From the NCBI RefSeq assembly GCF_019279795.1, contig NC_056748.1, forward strand, positions 608,263,136 to 608,327,135: 64,000 bases of DNA, given 5' to 3'. This document shows, one piece after another, positions 58,126 to 64,000 of the stretch. The notes beneath the pieces are model-generated. The model was not told the DNA's origin. It ran no database searches and was given only the letters and a program-made list of their open reading frames with translations. The DNA comes from Protopterus annectens (taxonomy: Eukaryota > Chordata > Ceratodontiformes > Protopteridae). Within the stretch, counting starts at the first letter, position 1, and each line of letters begins with the position of its first letter. Both the position numbers and the translations under genes were made by a program.

Positions 58126-58953
58126 CAGGGGTGGGCAAACTTTTTGATTCGTGGGCCACATTGAGTTCTAACATTTGACAAAGGGGCCGGAACAGGAGCA
58201 GATAGATGGCATGCTTTGAAAACATCACCTCATTGGGGGAAAAATACACATCTTGGGATATGGAGAAAACATGTGCTTTAATTTCCAATGAAAATGAAGA
58301 AAAGCATTACAATAAAATCTCTGACTTCGAAATGAGTCTTTAAATACTGAAAATCAAATAAATGACCATTTTATTTTAAAGCACTGAAAGTTCTGTTATC
58401 CTTCAGGATATCACCATCACTCTCCTCCTGACTGTCTTTTTTTTCAAAAATGGTAGGAGATGCAGATGTACTTGTCCTGTTCCTTTTATTCAATTTGTTT
58501 CCCCGGTGCCAAAAGTCAACAACGACCAGTGCAAGGACGAAACAGTTACAGCAAGTCAGTCTGTGAAGCGTTATATTTGATCTGCGCGCATTGTTTATTT
58601 TAACAATGTGCGTATCACGGAGACACACACATTTTAATGGGAGCAGTGTTGTTGGTCTCCTTTTTTAGCCAGCACATCAAAGTCTGGAGTTAGTTTTGTT
58701 GTGGCGATTCTCAGGATGGATCTGAGGTGTAGGTCTGTTAACTTGGATCTGTGGCTGGCTTTGTTGATGTTTCGCTTCACCTCAACAAAGCCAATATATC
58801 TAGAGTGCGCCATCTAGTGAGGAAACATCAGAATTGCAGGGGAAATAAAACATTAACAAGGTTAATTTATTAAATTTTTTCAAGTTTGGCAGGCCGAATC
58901 AAAACGTTTAACGGGCCGCATGTGGCCCCCGGGCCGTAGTTTGCCCATGCCTG
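58126..58953 (-). mobile_element. hAT element copy 2 (non-autonomous)
   Basis: 828 bp, same length as copy 1 and differing by only a few substitutions, with termini CAGGGGTGGGCAAACTTTTT and GTAGTTTGCCCATGCCTG. It carries the same transposase C-terminal remnant (58634-58806, minus). Flanks ATCTAACC (left) and ATTCTAACC (right, offset by two bases) are similar, but a perfect 8-bp duplication is not present. Confidence 0.88.
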
Positions 58954-59409
58954 ACATTCTAACCCATCCTGACCCTTGGTTGATATCCACTGAAACCTCA
59001 TTTCTTGTTATAGCTCTAACAGTACAAGCAGTTCAGTTAGCTTATTTTCCCATTTAGGAATACATTTCCAGAGTTGCCCATATTCCATTTTTATATGCTG
59101 TTACAGCCTTCTTTGCTTGATTTATTCTCTTCTGTAAGTCACTTCAACTCCTCATCAACTGCTTTTATATGACTACCCTTTTAAAATATCAGAATCTTGA
59201 GTAGTTATATCCATTGTATACCAGTTAAGGACAGCCACGGTCATCTTTACAGGGTGCAGTCCAAAAACACATTCCATAACTAAGTCACTTGCATATAAAA
59301 CTAGGGGCTGCTATTCTGAGTCTTTATTTGATGCCAAGGGATTTTCTACTCACCAGTCCTTCACTGATAGTTTTTCTTCAGCTCACCCCAGGTGTTGCAC
59401 CATTTGTTT

Positions 59410-59815
59410 CTTTTTCTTAATTATCTTCTGATGCAAGACTGGAAAGGGTTTCATAGGCATCTTTGTGTACTGCTTCTCCATCCGGCATTTCTTTAAGCCA
59501 TGGGGCTACCCCTTCTCCTATTGTTCCAGTGTCTGCTTTTTCTTTAAACTCTCTCAGATGCACTAGTGCTCTCTCATGGAAAGATATGTCTTTACTCCCT
59601 TGGCATAAAAAAATCTTTAGTGCTTCTGGAAAATGGAGACTTACCTTCAGATCAAGTTGCAGACACTCTCTAATTGCCTCCAGGTACACCTTTTCTTGTG
59701 TGTAGTTATCAAGTAATCATTGTACACAAACATTCTCATGGATCCAGTTTTGAGATCTCTTATTTTCCTCCATAATGCTTCCAGGAACCATTCTTTTTGC
59801 TTATAAGATAGGAAT
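59410..59815 (-). pseudogene. L1 copy 3 ORF1 C-terminal domain
   Basis: The minus strand has VYLEAIRECLQLDLKVSLHF, ALKIFLCQGSKDISFHERAL and HLREFKEKADTGTIG, laid out like the C-terminal domain of an L1-type ORF1 RNA-binding protein (a helix, then KVSLHFP and a final strand). 90 codons are open; the upstream part is in other frames. The link to L1 copy 3 rests on orientation and order. Confidence 0.45.
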
Positions 59816-60199
59816 CTAAATGAAAGCTATGTACTTATCATATCAACAGATCCTTTCATTCCATTCCATCTTGACACTTGCAGGTCCTTGATCTGCTTGT
59901 CAGAGCTAACTTGTCAGTATCAGTGCTCCAGCCTTGAACCCCTTTAGGATCTTCACTTCCCATAATGCACTTCTCCCTTACTTACCTCAGATCATATTTG
60001 ACACTGTAAGATCTAGACACAACTAATCTGTGATGCCATAGACTAAATGAACTTTAACTAGATGATTCTTCATGCCTTACAAAAGAGAAGGGGAAGGTAA
60101 AAGGGTTGTTAATAATGTTTGGATCCTATTCATTCAGTCAATCTGATCTGACATGGGTCAAAATCCTACTTGATGGAGACCCTGGGTGACATCATGATA

Positions 60200-61210
60200 G
60201 AGAACCTTTCAGGATGGTAGCACCAAAAGGTTTTTTAGTCCTGGAGATACATTCCAGCTTGTAATACTTGGTAAAGGTATACATGAATGACCAGGTGACA
60301 GCCTCACAAATCTCATCTAGTGAATAGGCTCTATTAGAAAGAGCTCCTGGTTTACCATGAAGAGGTTTGTTGTTAAGAGTATAAATGAATGTTATGCAGT
60401 CTGATAGCCATCTTCAAACTGATACCTTTGATACATTTTTCTCTTTTTCCCTAATTTATTAGGTATAAGCAAAGCAAAAAGATGTGTATCCTTTCTGAAT
60501 GATTTTGTCCTGTGTAAGTAGAAATGCAGATGTGTTTGTATATCCAAGGTATGCAATAAATAGTCTCCACTGTTTCTGTATTTTGGAGAGAAAAATGGTA
60601 GATAAATGGGTTGTGAAATATTTGATTCATAAGCCACTTTCAGAATAAAGGAGTTATCCTTAGACACACCCTGTTCTTATGGAAAATCAAATAAGGAGGA
60701 GAGGAGGATATACAGTGGAGTTTTGAAATCCTTGCTGTAGGGATGGCTACAAGAAAAAACAGTTTTCAAAGAGAGGTATTTAAGGTCTGCCAAGGATGCT
60801 GGCTCAGAGGATGAGAACCTCCGGAACAAAATTCAGATCCCGAGAGGGAACCAGATCTCTAACCGGTGATCTTAATAAAAAAGCTGCCTTTTATAAATGC
60901 ATTGCATAGTCTGTGAGAAGGTTGAGAATGTTCCAGAAACCAAATGTGAAGCCTAGAAATTGCAGCCAAATGAACCTTGATAGTGGAGAAACTAGAGCCT
61001 GAATCTAAAAGAGATGCAAGAAAGCATAGGATGTCTGCTATAAGGGCTGAGAAAGGATAGATGTTTTGTGGGCAAACCCAAGAAACAAATCTTCTCCACT
61101 TGCTATGATAGATTTTTTCAAAGTTTTGAAAAGCTGTTAAAATTTTGACCACTTTCATAGGAAGAGAATCATTCTTAGTAATTATCAGAATTGGAGAAAC
61201 CAAGGGGTTA
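60200..61210 (-). pseudogene. DIRS tyrosine recombinase
   Basis: N-terminal SAM-like domain at 61203-60859: YHSKWRRFVSWVCPQNIYPF, LASLLDSGSSFSTIKVHLAA, ISRLHIWFLEHSQPSH. Catalytic half: LHTLDIQTHLHFYLHRTKSF and RKDTHLFALL (60560-60480), then, after a stop, LDEICEAVTWSFMYTFTKYY (near 60320-60265) with the final tyrosine region. The HxxR box seen as HSTR at 2588-3112 reads here as LSNRAYS, so the His is lost. Arginine I lies in the unreadable middle. Confidence 0.78.
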
Positions 61211-61739
61211 GTTTCAAACTATGTAGGTCTAGGCGAGGCTCCATGGAGTGGTAAGAGATCATATCTTGAACTTGATATAGACGCCAAGGAGACCGTATCA
61301 AGTAAGGCCTTAGAAGGGGAAACCAAAATTGTATGGACCAAAAGGAGGCTATGAAGATAATTGTTCCCTTGAATCTCAAAGTTTTCATCAGAAATCTGAA
61401 CATCAGATGTGGATATGTGATGTCAGGTGGATATGTGTATAGAAGTCCAGGGGCCATTGCTGAGACAAGTAGTCCCTTGGTGGTTGTGCTGGAGGTGGAA
61501 TCATGGCAAAATAGCAGCTGCATTTGGTGTTGTGTGGGGTGGAAATGGATTGCAATGGGGAGCGCCCCAGCAAATAAATATCTTTTTAGCTGTCACTGGA
61601 TGAGGGACCACTTATAAGGCATTAAGAGATCCCTACTGAACCTGTAATTAAGGCAAATGAGTACCCCTGAGATGTGTCTTGCTACCAGAGAGTGGTGGGA
61701 GGATATTTCTCATTGCTAGATCCTCATAGCTGTTTGTTG

Positions 61740-62080
61740 ATATATCAAACTACTGTCATGTTGTCTGGTTGGAAGAATATCACCCATTGAGAATGGCAGC
61801 CCTGATGTTCCTGCAACACTAGGAGGAATGTCAACTCCAAGGAATTTATGTGAAGATTGACCTTGTTGTCCATCCAAACTTTGAACCATTCCCCCTTTAT
61901 AGTGCCCTCCTCACCCAAAGGAGGATACATCCATTTTTACTGTTGCTACTAGAAGTGGGGTCTGAAATTGTTTTCCCACCTGAACCATTGGGGTTTGTAA
62001 CCACCACTGAATATGCCTTTTGCAGGATTATGTAATGATTATGGTCTTGGAAAGAGGATAAAATCTCTGTGATCATTCAG
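61740..62080 (-). pseudogene. DIRS RNase H region
   Basis: NLHINSLELTFLLVLQEHQG followed by FFQPDNMTVV is the second half of the DIRS RNase H (…LEL.A...AL..., then TDN(T)). The usual Asp-Asn pair is readable as PDN. Upstream pieces at 61930-62080 are too mutated to read. Confidence 0.65.
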
Positions 62081-62207
62081 TTTGACAGAGCCATTGTAAT
62101 ATTCTCATGTGGAAGTGGGTGAATTATACCTCATTACTGAAGAGGGCATCAGACCTAAACTTCTGGGAACCAAGGGTGCTGGTGGAGGGTTGCTGAATAA
62201 CAGAAGC

Positions 62208-62860
62208 TTAACTACAAATTGTAAGGTCTGAATTCTGTCCTAAGGAAGGAAATAGAGAGAATTGTATCCATTCCAGTAATACTATTTTCTTAGCCGGGAT
62301 CAGTTTGGACGTTTGTAGGTTTACAGCTATGCCCAAGAACTTGAAAAGATGAAGAAAATAATCCCTGGCTTGCTGAAGAGACTTTATTGAGGAGGCAGCC
62401 AGTAGACAGCCTAGATACTGGAAAATCCTGTATCCATGAAGACATAGATGAGCCGCTATACAGCCATACATTTGAAGAACACCCTAGGGGGGGGAGGGTT
62501 GTGGTGAGATGAAATTGCAGCACTTTCTGAATTGGTAAAGACTGGCTCCTATTCGGAAATGTATGAATCTCCTAGACTCTTTCCCTATCTTTATGTGAAG
62601 GTAAGCATCCTAAAGATCCACACAGCACATCCATCCATGGCAAGGCAGAATCAGCTGCAACACGACCATGAAGAACTGTGTCTTTATCAAATATGTGTTC
62701 AAGAGGCTGAGGTCCAAATGAGCCTGAGTTCCTTGGTTTTCTTCAGAACTGAAAATAACTTGGATAAAATCCTGACTAGGTCTGGTCTGATGGGATGCCT
62801 TGGATGGCTCTTTTGGTAAAAAGAGAAGAAAAGCTATCTCTTATAAATTAGTCTTTGCCT
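62208..62860 (-). pseudogene. DIRS reverse transcriptase
   Basis: Minus strand: NQGTQAHLDLSLLN, CVDL-DAYLHIKIGKESRRF (motif A, one stop inside), IAAHLCLHGYRIFQYLGCLL (motif C region) and FLGIAVNLQTSKLIPAKKIV (thumb). The catalytic YxDD is changed to YLG-C, so both aspartates are lost. The gag-side boundary is unclear. Confidence 0.75.
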
Positions 62861-62989
62861 GGTTTGGTGTGATGTCTGGCAGTGGACTGTGGAGTTTAGG
62901 AGGGGTTTCCAATAAGGATATGTAATAGCCTCTGGATATTATCAGTCTTAGCCAATTGTTTCAAGTGATGGCACGTCAAGAGGCTGAGT

Positions 62990-63012
62990 AGAGAGAGAGA
63001 GAGAGAGAGAGA
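62990..63012. repeat. (GA)n short microsatellite
   Basis: About 11 GA units. Confidence 0.9.
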
Positions 63013-64000
63013 CAACCCCCAACTGCCTTCAGAGCACATTATTCAGGCAGACCTTCAAGGATTCTGGGGTCTTGTGTCAGAGAAGGGTCCACAGTATCAC
63101 TGATTCTGTGGGCCTCCTCTGGGCCTGCATCCTTTGAATGGGATCACCTCTGCCACTGCTGCCCCAGCTGAAGGTGAGTCAAACTGACATCTAGACTTTC
63201 AAAATCTAGAGAATGAAGCCCTTTTATGGTTTCTGTTATAAGGTAGCCTGGGGCTTCAAATCTGACTGTGAAACAGAAAGAGTCTTACCTTCCTGCTCAC
63301 TCTTCAGCTTCCAAGGTATTTCTGTAAGATCTGAAGGTTTGCAAAGAAAGAGGTGAGGAAGGCCTGGAAAAAAAGAGTGCTACCTCTAAAGTTGACAAGG
63401 CCTTCTTTGGGGAGTCATTAATGGCAAAAGGATCCATGAACTTGAGATCCAGAGGATGCATATAGGTAGGGGTTCAGCCCTATGCTCCTCAAACCTCTGG
63501 ACCTTCTGAGCCAAAGAATTACTGGGTCTCTTTTTCAAATCAGACACTTCATGCTTCAATGATTTGTCTAAAGTCTTTTTGAGACTGCTGTATACAGTGA
63601 CAGGAGGCCTTTTAAAGTCAACTTATTCCTCCTATACACCAAGGCTCTGGGCCTGAAGGTAGTACAGATTTTTCAGTTCATGGATAAATGAGAAAGTCCT
63701 ATACATATGATGCATAGGTTGTGTAAGTCATGAGGTAGAATTTTGTGCCCACAAGTGACATATTTTTAAAAACTGGTCTACTTTTCTGTTTTAGCAAAAG
63801 AACAGCTAAAAGCTATAGCAAATATGTATAACCACACAGAAAATTAATAACTATATTTCACAGAAACAACACACTAAATACTTATTAAATCTAAGTGTCT
63901 AATTATCCAAATATCTAAATATGCATATCAGAAGCAAAACAAGGTACACCAAAAACTTAACAAGAATAACTATCCATGAAAGAAACTTATATAAATATGC
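63013..64000. other. Unassigned, possibly the DIRS 5' part
   Basis: By position it may hold the gag-like ORF of the minus-strand DIRS element. Short minus-strand pieces such as DLKFMDPFAINDSPKKALST (about 63440-63385) are suggestive only. I see no clear motif, and the last 250 bp are AT-rich non-coding. Confidence 0.35.

Larger units (their letters stand above)
59900..62950 (-). mobile_element. DIRS retrotransposon, pol region
   Basis: On the minus strand: RT (62860-62208), RNase H (about 62080-61740), tyrosine recombinase (61210-60200), in the order typical of DIRS elements. There is no integrase and no LTR. Terminal repeats of the DIRS type (inverted, plus an internal complementary region) were not identified. 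All frames carry stops. Homologous recombinase sequence is at 2588-3112. Confidence 0.75.

Overview
This window is AT-rich vertebrate-type DNA made almost entirely of transposable elements and their wreckage. I found no host exon, no intact rRNA or tRNA gene and nothing prokaryotic. L1 and CR1 LINEs occur together with DIRS-type tyrosine-recombinase retrotransposons, two kinds of Ty3/Gypsy element (a Mag-like one and a Gmr1-like one), hAT elements and several MITEs. That mix, with abundant DIRS, fits a large repeat-rich genome such as an amphibian (salamander or caecilian) or a lungfish. The species is an inference from repeat content only.

Layout. 1-2.6 kb: unassigned. 2.6-3.1 kb: 3' end of a DIRS tyrosine recombinase (minus). 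3.1-11.0 kb: an L1 copy (plus) interrupted by a CR1 (minus, 6.8-10.2 kb). 11.0-31.65 kb: a second L1 (plus), split by a Mag-like Gypsy element (minus, 11172-25220, with LTRs, primer site and 5-bp target duplication). The Gypsy is itself split by a 7.7-kb hAT-like unit (14571-22308) holding two CR1 copies, tRNA-like segments and a local repeat family, and by two MITEs in gag. 31.7-32.5 kb: DIRS gag remnant (minus). 33.2-36.4 kb: an old CR1 whose 5' half is inverted, as in twin priming, with another CR1 3' end inserted. 36.46-42.84 kb: a Gmr1-like Gypsy (plus) with about 1.2-kb LTRs, a SCAN-like gag and integrase ahead of reverse transcriptase. 43.0-44.2 kb: DIRS gag and RT remnants. 44.3-46.5 kb and 56.2-59.8 kb: pieces of a third, divergent L1 (minus), apparently separated by a second CR1-type family (46.5-48.9 kb), a nearly complete CR1 (49.0-53.95 kb) hit by a young hAT, and a palindromic foldback element between TA microsatellites (54.4-55.2 kb). 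58.1-58.95 kb: a second, almost identical hAT. 59.9-63.0 kb: a DIRS pol (RT, RNase H, tyrosine recombinase; minus).

Nearly every coding region carries frameshifts or stops, so the features below are mostly pseudogenes. The value of the window lies in its insertion stratigraphy: target-site duplications and restored reading-frame register let several insertions be ordered. The least familiar material is a telomere-like repeat unit shared by a MITE (23902-24497) and the palindromic foldback element (54464-55084), the 7.7-kb hAT-like composite, and a long duplicated flank around the Gmr1 element.
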